From Robertkochia flava (lineage in GTDB: Bacteria > Bacteroidota > Bacteroidia > Flavobacteriales > Flavobacteriaceae), in assembly GCF_020166515.1 (NCBI RefSeq), contig NZ_JAINZT010000004.1, positions 186,001 to 250,000 on the forward strand: DNA of 64,000 nucleotides. Direction: 5' to 3'. A program made the position numbers and the translations under genes. Numbering within the stretch: the stretch's first letter is position 1; every line of letters starts with the position of its first letter. Positions 32,762-41,380 of the stretch are shown here, one piece after another. The notes beneath the pieces are model-generated. The model saw only the letters and a program-made list of their open reading frames with translations. It was not told the origin of the DNA and ran no database searches.

Positions 32762-33498
32762 AATTCAAGTTTCTTCTTACGCAGTTCGAAGTTTTGACCC
32801 AGGTAAACCTTTCTTACCATTTCGTCTGCTGCGAGTTCTTCAGGTTCCCCATATTTCAGAATGCTTCCTTCAAACATCAGGTAAGATCGTTCGGTAATGG
32901 CCAGTGTTTCCTGTACATTGTGATCGGTGATCAGGATACCGATGTTCTTGTTTTTTAGCTGGGCCACGATGCGTTGGATGTCTTCCACGGCAACCGGGTC
33001 CACCCCGGCGAAGGGTTCGTCCAGCAGAATGAATTTTGGGTCGGTAGCCAGGGCTCGTGCAATTTCTGTTCTTCTGCGTTCCCCTCCCGAAAGCAGGTCT
33101 CCGCGGTTTTTCCGGATATGCCCGATATTGAACTCGTCCAACAGCGACTCTACCTTCATTTCCTGTTCTTTCTTGGAAAGTTTGGTGAGTTGTAGAACGC
33201 TACGGATGTTATCTTCTACACTAAGTTTACGGAACACAGAGGCTTCCTGTGCAAGATATCCGATGCCATTCTGAGCTCTCTTGTACATGGGGAATTGGGT
33301 GATCTCCATACTGTCGAGAAAGATCTTTCCGCCATTGGGTTTGATGAGTCCCACGATCATGTAGAAGGACGTGGTCTTTCCGGCTCCATTGGGCCCCAGC
33401 AGACCAACGATCTCTCCCCGGTTTACTTCCAGGGAGATGCCCTTAACGACCTTTCGTCCTTTATAGGACTTCATGATATTTTCAGCTCTTAACTTCAC
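32758..33498 (-). CDS. lptB: LPS export ABC transporter ATPase LptB
   Basis: A 246-residue ABC ATPase without a membrane domain. Walker [18 protein letters not shown], signature [15 protein letters not shown], Walker [21 protein letters not shown] and [11 protein letters not shown] (H-loop). The [13 protein letters not shown] and [17 protein letters not shown] segments are LptB-specific. It powers lipopolysaccharide extraction from the inner membrane with LptFG. No other lpt gene is in the window. A minus-strand TAAATTTG at 33543-33550 is a likely -7 element. Confidence 0.96.
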   Translation of the reverse strand: MKLRAENIMKSYKGRKVVKGISLEVNRGEIVGLLGPNGAGKTTSFYMIVGLIKPNGGKIFLDSMEITQFPMYKRAQNGIGYLAQEASVFRKLSVEDNIRSVLQLTKLSKKEQEMKVESLLDEFNIGHIRKNRGDLLSGGERRRTEIARALATDPKFILLDEPFAGVDPVAVEDIQRIVAQLKNKNIGILITDHNVQETLAITERSYLMFEGSILKYGEPEELAADEMVRKVYLGQNFELRKKKLEF

Positions 33499-33585
33499 GG
33501 CAATGGTATTTTATCACTATTGTGGGTAAATAGTAAACTGGTCAAATTTAACCAAATCCCCCGGAAGGGGTCCGGCTTTTAAGAA

Positions 33586-33942
33586 TTAATTATCGTCTTT
33601 GGCGGCTTCCAGGGCATCCCAGTATTCGTAGGCCCTTCTCAGGTGGGGGATCATTATCGTGCCTCCCACCAGGGTAGCTACTCCCAGTGCTTCCTCTACC
33701 TCCTTCCAGGTAAATCCTACCTTGTGGCAGGCCTCCAGGTGGTATTTTACACAGTCGTCGCAGCGCAAAACGGCAGATGCCACAAGGCCCAGCAGTTCCT
33801 TGGTTTTCCTGTCAAGAGCGCCCTCCATAAAGGCATTAGTGTCTAAATTGAAGATCCGCTTTATGATCTTATTATTGTCCTTTAATATGCGATCGTTCAT
33901 CCTTGAACTATAGCTGTTGAATTCTTCTACAGGATTTGACAT
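33586..33942 (-). CDS. Carboxymuconolactone decarboxylase (CMD) family protein
   Basis: A 118-residue all-helical protein with AVLRCDDCVKYHLEACHKVG, the CxxC plus His of AhpD-like CMD proteins. The family includes alkylhydroperoxidase-type thiol enzymes. It starts one base past the tatC stop (33942), so it is translated with tatC. A redox role for exported or membrane thiols is possible, but substrate is unknown. The C-terminus (GVATLVGGTIMIPHLRRAYE) is as in other flavobacterial members. Confidence 0.88.
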   Translation of the reverse strand: MSNPVEEFNSYSSRMNDRILKDNNKIIKRIFNLDTNAFMEGALDRKTKELLGLVASAVLRCDDCVKYHLEACHKVGFTWKEVEEALGVATLVGGTIMIPHLRRAYEYWDALEAAKDDN

Positions 33943-34766
33943 TACTTTGTTTTTCTAAGTTTCTTTTCTTGTCTCCTTACCACCACCCTTGAAATATGGA
34001 TACTGATCTCGTAAAGAATCAGTACCGGGATGGATACCACGATCTGGCTTGCGACATCAGGGGGGGTGATGATGGCCGATACAATAAGCACCAGTACCAG
34101 GGCAAACTTGCGGTATTTCCTTAAAAACTCAGGAGTTACCAGGCCTACTTTGGTCAGGAAATATATGATTATGGGGAGCTCAAAGATGAGTCCGCAAGCG
34201 ATAACCGCTGCCCTTACAATAGAAATGTAGGAGGAGAGGTCAATATCGTTAAACACCTCATCACTCACCCGGTAATTGGCCAGGAAGTTGATGGAAAGAG
34301 GAGATACCACATAATACCCGAACAGCACTCCGGAAAAGAACAAAAGGGAGGCGATCAGAATAAATCCTCTTGCGTTTTTCCGTTCGTTGTCATAAAGTCC
34401 GGGACTGATAAACTTCCACATCTCATAAAGTACGTAGGGAAATGCGACGATAAAGCCTGCCCAGATGGAAGTCCAGATATGGGCAGAGAATTGCCCGGCC
34501 ATTTGCCGGCTCTGAATCCGAAATTGGGGGCCTTCACAAAAGGACTGGTCCAGTCCGAGCGATTGGGCGATATTACAAAATAGCCGGTATGTGGGGAATT
34601 CTGCTTTCTTGGGGCCAAAGAGCACGGTATCAAATATGAAATCCTTAGCCAGAAAGGCTGCAAAGGCTACAATAACCACAGCCAAGGTAGATCGAATCAG
34701 ATGCCATCTCAGTTCTTCCAGGTGATCCAGAAATGACATTTCCTGGGTGCTGTTGTGTTCTGCCAT
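33942..34766 (-). CDS. tatC: Sec-independent protein translocase TatC
   Basis: A 274-residue membrane protein with six helices. SFLDHLEELRWHLIRST is the conserved N-terminal TatC motif, and FVAFPYVLYEMWKFISPGLY-like sequence (IVAFPYVLYEMWKF) contains the FxxP-type loop. It is the twin-arginine signal receptor in the inner membrane. It is flanked by kdsD (sharing one base at 34766) and the CMD gene, forming a three-gene operon. Two enzymes with twin-arginine signals lie about 3 to 6 kb downstream. tatA is not in the window. Confidence 0.96.
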   Translation of the reverse strand: MAEHNSTQEMSFLDHLEELRWHLIRSTLAVVIVAFAAFLAKDFIFDTVLFGPKKAEFPTYRLFCNIAQSLGLDQSFCEGPQFRIQSRQMAGQFSAHIWTSIWAGFIVAFPYVLYEMWKFISPGLYDNERKNARGFILIASLLFFSGVLFGYYVVSPLSINFLANYRVSDEVFNDIDLSSYISIVRAAVIACGLIFELPIIIYFLTKVGLVTPEFLRKYRKFALVLVLIVSAIITPPDVASQIVVSIPVLILYEISIHISRVVVRRQEKKLRKTK

Positions 34767-35731
34767 TAAATTATTCCTTCTTTGATTAGGTCGTGAAGAT
34801 GTATTACACCTGCATATTTACCGTCCTGCTCTACCAGAAGTTGTGAGATGCCATTAGCTTCCATGGTTTCCAGGGCGTCAACGGCCATCATTTCTGCTTC
34901 GACGGCTTTTGGGGCAGATGTCATGATGTCTGCTGCGCGCAGACCATTGATGTTTTCGTATTTTTTTAGCATGCGCCGGATGTCACCGTCCGTAATAATA
35001 CCGATAATGTTTCCGTCTTCCACTACGGCAGCCACTCCCAGCATTTTCTCGGAGATCTCCACAATCACCTCCCGGATATCAGCATCTTTACTAACCTGGG
35101 GCTTCTGGTTAACCGAGGAAATGTCCTCCACTCTTAAATAGAGCTTTTTACCCAGGGCACCTCCGGGGTGGTATTTGGCAAAATCCTTACTGCTGAATCC
35201 TCTGAGGTTGAGCAGGCATATTGAGAGGGCATCGCCAATGACCAGTTGGGCGGTCGTACTGGTGGTGGGGGCCAGGTTGTTCGGGCAGGCTTCCTTTTCG
35301 ACATAGGCGTTCAATACAAAATCGGCCTGTTGCCCGAGGAAGGATTCCTTATTGGCTGTGATCGCGATCAGCTTATTGGGTCCGTTCTTGATCAGGGGAA
35401 CCAGCACCTTGATCTCCGGGGTGTTTCCGCTTTTGGAGATGCAGATCACCACATCGTCCTCCAGAATCGTACCCAGATCCCCGTGAATTGCATCGGCAGC
35501 ATGCATAAAAATAGCCGGAGTTCCCGTAGAGTTCAGGGTAGCTACTATCTTTGTGGCAATGATAGCGCTTTTTCCGATACCGGTAATGATGACCCTACCT
35601 TTAGATCGGTAGATGGTCTCTACGGCATTGGCAAAGTCATCGTCGATGAAGGAAGAGAGCTCCAGGATGGCTTTCGCCTCGGTTTCCACGGCTTCTTTCG
35701 CATCGGCTATGATGGAATTTTTGTCGATCAA
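34766..35731 (-). CDS. kdsD: Arabinose-5-phosphate isomerase (KpsF/GutQ/KdsD family)
   Basis: A 321-residue protein. The SIS isomerase domain holds VIITGIGKSAIIATKIVATL, FMHAADAIHGDLG and ISKSGNTPEI; two CBS domains follow (about residues 205-321, including NIIGIITDGDIRRML). The enzyme converts ribulose-5-phosphate to arabinose-5-phosphate for KDO synthesis, feeding lipopolysaccharide. Two lipopolysaccharide or envelope genes (lptB, tatC) lie downstream on the same strand. A minus-strand TACATTTG at 35786 is a good -7 element. Confidence 0.95.
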   Translation of the reverse strand: MIDKNSIIADAKEAVETEAKAILELSSFIDDDFANAVETIYRSKGRVIITGIGKSAIIATKIVATLNSTGTPAIFMHAADAIHGDLGTILEDDVVICISKSGNTPEIKVLVPLIKNGPNKLIAITANKESFLGQQADFVLNAYVEKEACPNNLAPTTSTTAQLVIGDALSICLLNLRGFSSKDFAKYHPGGALGKKLYLRVEDISSVNQKPQVSKDADIREVIVEISEKMLGVAAVVEDGNIIGIITDGDIRRMLKKYENINGLRAADIMTSAPKAVEAEMMAVDALETMEANGISQLLVEQDGKYAGVIHLHDLIKEGII

Positions 35732-35785
35732 GATTTTAATTTTTTAAAATTTCAATAAGAAAAAGATTGCTTATCTTTAGTAGTG

Positions 35786-35793
35786 CAAATGTA
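35786..35793 (-). promoter_or_regulatory. Bacteroidetes -7 element upstream of kdsD
   Basis: Minus-strand TACATTTG followed by C matches TAnnTTTG. It lies 54 bases before the kdsD start in the region shared with divergent recQ. Confidence 0.5.
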
Positions 35794-35815
35794 AATAAAA
35801 TAGTAAAACGGAAGG

Positions 35816-38014
35816 ATGAGTACAGCTGAAATTGACTTGAACGCTGCGCTGAAGAAGTATTTTGGATTTAGTCAGTTTAAAGGGCTGCAGGAAGAGGTTA
35901 TCAGAAATATTATTAACGATCACAACACCTTTGTGATCATGCCTACCGGTGGAGGGAAATCCCTCTGCTATCAATTGCCGGCCCTGGTGAAAGAAGGGAC
36001 AGCCATCGTTATTTCACCCCTGATTGCTTTAATGAAGAACCAGGTAGATGCCATCAGAGGCATTTCTGCCCAGGAAGGTATTGCCCACGTATTGAATTCT
36101 TCATTGAATAAAAGCGAGGTCAAACGGGTGATGGTTGATATCCGCAAGGGAGTTACCAAGCTTCTCTATGTAGCTCCTGAATCCCTGACCAAAGATGAAT
36201 ATGTCGAGTTTTTCAGGACAGTGAAGATCTCTTTTGTTGCCGTAGATGAGGCCCATTGTATCTCGGAATGGGGGCATGATTTCCGGCCGGAATACCGCAA
36301 TATAAGAACCATCATTCAACGTCTGGGAGACGATATTCCCATTATCGGTTTAACTGCCACGGCCACCCCTAAGGTGCAGGAAGATATCCTGAAAAACCTG
36401 GGGATGACCGATGCCAGGGTGTTTAAAGCCTCCTTTAACCGTCCTAACCTCTTTTACGAAGTGCGTTCCAAAACCAAAAATGTCGATGCAGATATTATTC
36501 GTTTTGTAAAACAACGTGAAGGGAAATCAGGGATCATTTATTGCCTTAGCCGTAAGCGGGTCGAGGAATTGGCGCAGACCCTGCAGGTAAACGGTATCAA
36601 AGCCGTTCCCTACCACGCCGGGCTGGATGCCAAGACCAGGTCCAGGCACCAGGATATGTTTCTGATGGAGGAGATCGACGTGGTGGTGGCTACTATTGCA
36701 TTTGGTATGGGAATCGATAAACCGGATGTTCGGTTTGTGATTCATCACGATATCCCCAAAAGTATCGAAAGTTATTACCAGGAAACTGGAAGAGCCGGTC
36801 GCGATGGAGGCGAGGGGCATTGCCTGGCCTTTTATTCCTATAAGGATATCGAAAAACTGGAGAAGTTCATGAGCGGCAAGCCCGTGGCAGAACAGGAGAT
36901 CGGTCATGCCCTGTTGCAGGATATGGTGGCCTATGCAGAAACTTCCATGTCCAGAAGGAAATACATTCTTCATTATTTCGGGGAAGAATTCGATGAGGTA
37001 AACGGGGAGGGAGCAGAGCTGGACGACAATGTGAAAAATCCTAAAAAGAAGCACGAGGCCAAAGAAGATGTGGCTAAGTTGTTGAAGGTGATCAAAGAGA
37101 CCAAGGAGAAATACAAGGCGAAGGAAATTGTAAATACCCTGATCGGAAAGACCAATGCGTTGATGAAATCCCATAAAACCGATGAGCGTGAAATTTTTGG
37201 GTCCGGTTCAGACCAGGAAGATTCCTATTGGAGGGCCCTGATACGCCAGGTGCTGGTAGCGGGTCTTATTCGTAAAGAAATAGAACAATACGGGGTGCTG
37301 CATCTCACAAAAAAGGGAAAGGAGTTTATAAAATCTCCAGTTTCCTTTATGATGACGGAAGACCACAAGTATGAAGATCTCGGAGACGAAGGGGTGGTGA
37401 CAGCAAAACAGGGCGGCGGAGCTGCAGACGAGCGATTGCTTAAGATGCTTAAGGACCTCAGGAAATCCCAGGCTAAAAAGCTGGAAGTGCCTCCGTTTGT
37501 GGTATTCCAGGATCCCTCTCTTGAAGATATGGCCCTGAAATATCCCGTTACCCTTGAGGAACTGATCAATATTCACGGAGTCGGGGAAGGGAAGGCGAAA
37601 AAATTTGGAAAACCCTTTGTGAAACTCATCGCTGAATATGTGGATGAAAACAATATTGAAAGGCCTGATGATATGGTGGTTAAATCTACCGGTTCAAATT
37701 CTGCCTTGAAATTGTATGTCATTCAGAATATTGACCGCAAACTGCCATTGGATGATATTGCCTCCTCCAAGGGATTGAAAATGGATGACCTGATCAAGGA
37801 GATGGAACAGATCGTGTACATGGGGACTAAGCTCAATATCGATTACTGGATAGATGAGTTGTTCGATGAAGACCAGCAGGAGGAGCTGCATGACTATTTC
37901 CTGGATGCAGAAAACGATAAAATATCGGTAGCCATGGAGGAATTCGATGGCGATTATGAAGAAGATGAATTGCGGTTGTACCGTATTAAATTTATCAGTG
38001 AAGTAGCGAATTAA
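35816..38014 (+). CDS. recQ: ATP-dependent DNA helicase RecQ, RQC zinc cysteines absent
   Basis: A 732-residue RecQ. Helicase motifs: MPTGGGKSLCYQLPAL (I), VDEAHCISEWGHDFRPEY (II), GLTATATPKV (III), ATIAFGMGIDKPDVRF and YQETGRAGRDG (V, VI). RQC and HRDC (PFVVFQDPSLEDMA) domains and a C-terminal helical extension follow. In E. coli RecQ four cysteines bind zinc in the RQC; here the matching region reads SMSRRKYILHYFGEEF and NGEGAELDDNVKNP, without any Cys. It unwinds recombination and replication intermediates. A strong terminator follows at 38045. Confidence 0.96.
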   Translation: MSTAEIDLNAALKKYFGFSQFKGLQEEVIRNIINDHNTFVIMPTGGGKSLCYQLPALVKEGTAIVISPLIALMKNQVDAIRGISAQEGIAHVLNSSLNKSEVKRVMVDIRKGVTKLLYVAPESLTKDEYVEFFRTVKISFVAVDEAHCISEWGHDFRPEYRNIRTIIQRLGDDIPIIGLTATATPKVQEDILKNLGMTDARVFKASFNRPNLFYEVRSKTKNVDADIIRFVKQREGKSGIIYCLSRKRVEELAQTLQVNGIKAVPYHAGLDAKTRSRHQDMFLMEEIDVVVATIAFGMGIDKPDVRFVIHHDIPKSIESYYQETGRAGRDGGEGHCLAFYSYKDIEKLEKFMSGKPVAEQEIGHALLQDMVAYAETSMSRRKYILHYFGEEFDEVNGEGAELDDNVKNPKKKHEAKEDVAKLLKVIKETKEKYKAKEIVNTLIGKTNALMKSHKTDEREIFGSGSDQEDSYWRALIRQVLVAGLIRKEIEQYGVLHLTKKGKEFIKSPVSFMMTEDHKYEDLGDEGVVTAKQGGGAADERLLKMLKDLRKSQAKKLEVPPFVVFQDPSLEDMALKYPVTLEELINIHGVGEGKAKKFGKPFVKLIAEYVDENNIERPDDMVVKSTGSNSALKLYVIQNIDRKLPLDDIASSKGLKMDDLIKEMEQIVYMGTKLNIDYWIDELFDEDQQEELHDYFLDAENDKISVAMEEFDGDYEEDELRLYRIKFISEVAN

Positions 38015-38044
38015 CCAACCAACTAATTCGATTATATGCTGAAA

Positions 38045-38076
38045 AAGGAAGGTCTGTATCGACCTTCCTTTTTTTT
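38045..38076 (+). terminator. Terminator after recQ
   Basis: AAGGAAGGTC-TGTATC-GACCTTCCTT perfect stem followed by TTTTTT. It separates recQ from the convergent aminotransferase gene, whose stop codon lies at the T run, and could serve both strands. Confidence 0.88.
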
Positions 38077-39193
38077 AGATATAAACTTTTTTCAGGGCAT
38101 CGGTAAAGAGGCCTACTTCTTCCAGGGTTCCCGTGCTTATGCGGCACCAATCGGTATAGGGCGGGAAGGGCCGGCCTATTTGAACCCCTTGATCCATCAT
38201 GGATCTGTGCAGTTCATGAATGGGTCTTCCGGAATGAAAGAAAACGAAATTGGTTTGAGATGGCAGGTATTCCAGGTTGAGTTCGTCCAGGGTGGCGCAG
38301 ATCATGTCTTTGGCCTCCTTGTTTTTCTGCAGGCTGAAGTCGTAAAATTCTGTATCGGCCAGGGCAGCCTTGGCTCCTTGTATGGCAGGTACATTGCTGT
38401 ATGCCATAACGTTGTTTCGTACCTTCTCTGCCAGTTCAGGGGTGGTGACCAGGTAGCCGATTCTCAGTCCGGCCATACCGTAAACCTTCGAGAAAGTACG
38501 GGAAACGATCACCTGTTTCCCCTCTTTTACCATACTCACCAGGGATGGATAATCCGGGTCGTCAATGAAATCGTAATAGGCCTCATCGCTGAATAAAATT
38601 GTTTTTCGGGCTATTTCTTCACTGTATTTCAATAAGATTTCCTTGGGCAGTAAGTTCGAGGTAGGATTGTTTGGATTGCACAGAAATACCAGGCCGGTCT
38701 TCTCGCTTACGGCGTTACTGATAGCGGCCATGTCGTATTCCTTTTTCTCGTTCAGAGGCACCCATTTAACCTCTGCTCCCCATTGTTTGGCATAGGTCAT
38801 CATGGCCAGAAAAGTGGGTCTTCCGGCAATGATCTCCCCGCCATTGGCAGCAAAGGTAATACCGCAGGCCTTAAGTGCTTCGGTAGAGCCTCCTGTAATA
38901 ATGATCTGTTCCCGGGCTACCCCTTCTTTCTCGGCCAGCATTTCGGCGAGTTCATCGGCATAGCTGTACGGATAACGACAGGCAATGTCAAGCGAATCCC
39001 GGATGGCATTTCTCACGATCTCCGAAGGTCCGTAGGGGTTTTCATTAGAACTGAGTTTGATCATCTTATCCAGCGGACGCGGATGGAATTTTTGCCGCTC
39101 TTCCTTGCTGAGGGCATAAAGGGAACCAAAACCACCCATCAGGGCCATACTTCCGCTCATGGCGGTGTTCCGAATCCAGTCTCTTCTGTTCAT
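38075..39193 (-). CDS. PLP-dependent aminotransferase (HisC-like fold) with a twin-arginine signal
   Basis: A 372-residue fold-type I aminotransferase. The N-terminus MNRRDWIRNTAMSGSMALMG is a twin-arginine signal (RRDWIRN then a hydrophobic stretch). Family parts: LSSNENPYGPSEIVRNAI, ITGGSTEALKA, LCNPNNPTSNL, FSDEAYYDFID and the PLP-lysine loop VSRTFSKVYGMAGLRIGYL. The HisC-like sequence suggests an amino acid or phosphorylated amine substrate, but export to the periplasm would be unusual for histidine synthesis. TatC is encoded nearby. It is monocistronic. Confidence 0.9.
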   Translation of the reverse strand: MNRRDWIRNTAMSGSMALMGGFGSLYALSKEERQKFHPRPLDKMIKLSSNENPYGPSEIVRNAIRDSLDIACRYPYSYADELAEMLAEKEGVAREQIIITGGSTEALKACGITFAANGGEIIAGRPTFLAMMTYAKQWGAEVKWVPLNEKKEYDMAAISNAVSEKTGLVFLCNPNNPTSNLLPKEILLKYSEEIARKTILFSDEAYYDFIDDPDYPSLVSMVKEGKQVIVSRTFSKVYGMAGLRIGYLVTTPELAEKVRNNVMAYSNVPAIQGAKAALADTEFYDFSLQKNKEAKDMICATLDELNLEYLPSQTNFVFFHSGRPIHELHRSMMDQGVQIGRPFPPYTDWCRISTGTLEEVGLFTDALKKVYI

Positions 39194-39329
39194 ATGATTT
39201 TTTTTATGGTTGATGTATTTCTAAAGATACGGTTTTTAGAGAATCAGGGATATAAGGATATTCAGATTCGTGGGCAGGCAGGTGGTAGATGTCGGGGATA
39301 GCTGCCAACCTCAGGGATCAGCAGGGTAT

Positions 39330-39360
39330 AAAAAAGGGAGCACCGATGGTGTTCCCTTTG
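39330..39360 (-). terminator. Terminator after the GNAT gene
   Basis: AAAGGGAGCACC pairs with GGTGTTCCCTTT, with one wobble, and the A run on the left gives T on the minus strand. It lies 28 bases beyond the GNAT stop. Confidence 0.8.
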
Positions 39361-39387
39361 TGAGTTGAAATCGTATGTGCTGGTATT

Positions 39388-39888
39388 TTAATTGGAGATC
39401 TGGTAATACCGGTCAATGCAGTCTTCTTCGTCATTGTAGAATTCCTTGATAAACCGGAAGGTGGAATCCAGGATACGAACCGATGCTACATTATTCTTGT
39501 TGACGTAGGCCACGATCTTACTCAGCTTCATTTCTTCAAAGCCGTGGCGTATCAATCCGTTGGTGATCTCCTTGCCATACCCTTTTTGCCATTCTTCCTT
39601 CAGAAGCCGGAAACCGATTTCGTATTCTTGTTTTTCATTTTTAACCAGGGCACAGGTACCCAGAAACCGATGATCTTCCACGCTGGAAATAGCCCATACC
39701 CAAAAATCATTCCCCGGTTTTTTGTAGAACTTCATGACCCGTTCCAGGTCCTTGGAGTTTTCTTCCAGGGTGTAGGTTTTCCCTCCCACATAGCGCATTA
39801 CCGCATGGTCATTCTGCATGCGGTGAAACAAGGGAAGATCACTCTTCCTTAATTCTCTCGCGTATAATCTTTCGGTTTTAAATAACAT
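39388..39888 (-). CDS. GNAT family N-acetyltransferase (RimJ/RimL-like)
   Basis: A 166-residue protein. FKTERLYARELRKSDLPLFH is the RimJ/RimL-type start, LGTCALVKNEKQEYEIGFRL the middle strands, and EEWQKGYGKEITNGLIRHGF the acetyl-CoA pyrophosphate-binding loop (Q/RxxGxG/A). KIVAYVNKNNVASVRILDS completes the fold. It acetylates an amine of a protein or small molecule; the target is not shown. It is transcribed alone, with a terminator. Confidence 0.9.
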   Translation of the reverse strand: MLFKTERLYARELRKSDLPLFHRMQNDHAVMRYVGGKTYTLEENSKDLERVMKFYKKPGNDFWVWAISSVEDHRFLGTCALVKNEKQEYEIGFRLLKEEWQKGYGKEITNGLIRHGFEEMKLSKIVAYVNKNNVASVRILDSTFRFIKEFYNDEEDCIDRYYQISN

Positions 39889-39932
39889 GTTCTAAAGTTA
39901 AAATAAATTCCGGTGAATCCTAATGAAAACAA

Positions 39933-40994
39933 CTATATAACGCTGCTGTTCAGTATTTTAACAGTCATGTTTTCGGTATCCGCTTCTACGGGAATTCCCA
40001 TAGGGAGGGTGGTGTTTTCATCTATGTGACCTATCGGGAATCCGTAGGCTACAGGAATCTCCAGGTCGCCCAAAGTATTTTGAAGCACTTCCTTCAGGGA
40101 AAAGGAGTTTGAATTTCTGGACTTGTTGCAACCAGCAAAAATACCCATGATGATAGCGCTGGCCTTATCAAAGGTGGCAGATTGTCTTAACTGGGTTAGC
40201 ATGCGGTCTACCCGGTAGGGTTCTTCTTCGATCTCCTCTAGGAATACGATCTTATTGGTGTAGTCGGGTTCATAAGGGGTTCCCGTCATGGCTGCGAGAA
40301 GGGAGAGGTTGCCCCCTGCCAGTATTCCGGTTGCCTTACCGGGTTTAAGGAGGTATGGCTGGTATTCTTCGGGTTTTTCTTCTTCCTCTTCATGATAGGG
40401 GTATGGGGATAGAATGATCTCTGACTGATCCCCGTTGATGATCCGAAGAAAATGTTCTTTGTTGTAATCTGTATCGAGGGTGGTGCCTACAGGACCGTGA
40501 AAGCAAACCAGTCCGGTTTGCCGGTTCATTTCATTTAAAAGGGCAGTGACATCACTAAAACCTGTAAAAATCTTTGGGTGATTCCGGATGAGTTCCCAGT
40601 TGATTCCCGGAAGGATACGGGTGCACCCATACCCGCCACGAACACAGAGGATGCCGTCTACATCATCATTTTCAAACATGTGATGCAGGTCTGCAAGGCG
40701 TTCTTCATCGGTATTGCTCAGGTAGCCGTAATTGCCGGTGATCCGGTCGGTGTGATATACTTTAAACCCCAGTTCTTCCACATACCCGATGGCTTCCTCA
40801 AGCTTTTCCGGAGACACGGCATATCCCGGGGCAATGAGTCCAAGGGTGTCTCCGGGTTCCAGTCGTTTAGCCAGGGTGGCATGCATGAACGGTTGCTCTG
40901 TTGCGGTTTGCTCCATGGCAAGGAGGGTTCCCACAGGAAGGAGGGAAACCGCTGGAACAGTAATACTTTTCTTAATGAAATTTCTTCTTTTCAT
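39933..40994 (-). CDS. LD-carboxypeptidase (S66 family) with a twin-arginine signal
   Basis: A 353-residue protein. MKRRNFIKKSITVPAVSLLP is a twin-arginine signal. The S66 features are LGLIAPGYAVSP, LCVRGGYGCTRILPGI, GFSDVTALLNEM (catalytic Ser), IVFLEEIEEEPYRVDRML (catalytic Glu) and IGHIDENTTLPMGI (catalytic His). The family removes the terminal D-Ala from murein tetrapeptides. E. coli LdcA is cytoplasmic, so a Tat signal suggests a periplasmic form acting on the wall or on turnover products there. Confidence 0.93.
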   Translation of the reverse strand: MKRRNFIKKSITVPAVSLLPVGTLLAMEQTATEQPFMHATLAKRLEPGDTLGLIAPGYAVSPEKLEEAIGYVEELGFKVYHTDRITGNYGYLSNTDEERLADLHHMFENDDVDGILCVRGGYGCTRILPGINWELIRNHPKIFTGFSDVTALLNEMNRQTGLVCFHGPVGTTLDTDYNKEHFLRIINGDQSEIILSPYPYHEEEEEKPEEYQPYLLKPGKATGILAGGNLSLLAAMTGTPYEPDYTNKIVFLEEIEEEPYRVDRMLTQLRQSATFDKASAIIMGIFAGCNKSRNSNSFSLKEVLQNTLGDLEIPVAYGFPIGHIDENTTLPMGIPVEADTENMTVKILNSSVI

Positions 40995-41079
40995 AAATGT
41001 TCTGGTCTGTTTGGGTTCTAAATGTATTATGAATTTTTAAAAATATGCCGGTTTTCCCTATCTAAATCCAGGCAAGACT

Positions 41080-41109
41080 ACAGTTGGTCCCGGAAAATCT
41101 ACAGTTCGG
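41080..41109 (+). promoter_or_regulatory. LytTR-type direct repeat upstream of the LytS/2TM/LytTR operon
   Basis: ACAGTTGGT (41080-41088) and ACAGTTCGG (41101-41109) are 9-base direct repeats with a 12-base spacer. Both fit the AgrA/LytTR-site pattern [TA][AC][CA]GTTN[AG][TG] and its 12-base spacing. They sit just upstream of a -7-like CAACTTTG at 41143-41150. The response regulator in the operon has a LytTR domain, so autoregulation is the simple reading. Confidence 0.65.
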
Positions 41110-41176
41110 TTATCCTTCTTTTTAAATACGAGTTTTAAGGGGCAACTTTGAACTGTCAATCAAAAAATGAACCGTT

Positions 41177-41380
41177 ATGTTACGTTTAATCTGTTACCTT
41201 GCTATGGCGATCGCCAATCTTCTTTCTGCAGAAGAGACAGGTGTGGAGGGATCCGAGGGGGAGAAGATGACGGAATATAAGGTCGTCCCGGAAAAAGGAA
41301 TAAAAGCAAATGCGGATCAATATCGCGATTATTGGTGCTGTCGCGATCAAAGAACAAAATCTAACCAGGATGAATACTAG
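41177..41380 (+). CDS. Possible small leader ORF with a signal-like N-terminus (doubtful)
   Basis: A 67-codon reading frame in the leader of the histidine kinase operon. It begins MLRLICYLAMAIANLLSA, which looks like a short signal peptide, then an acidic and basic tail ending with a Cys-Cys pair. It overlaps the kinase start by 11 bases in another frame. No family is recognised. It may be a real small protein or leader, or chance. A second ATG ten bases upstream, in a different frame, opens a 38-codon frame that looks less like protein. Confidence 0.3.
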   Translation: MLRLICYLAMAIANLLSAEETGVEGSEGEKMTEYKVVPEKGIKANADQYRDYWCCRDQRTKSNQDEY

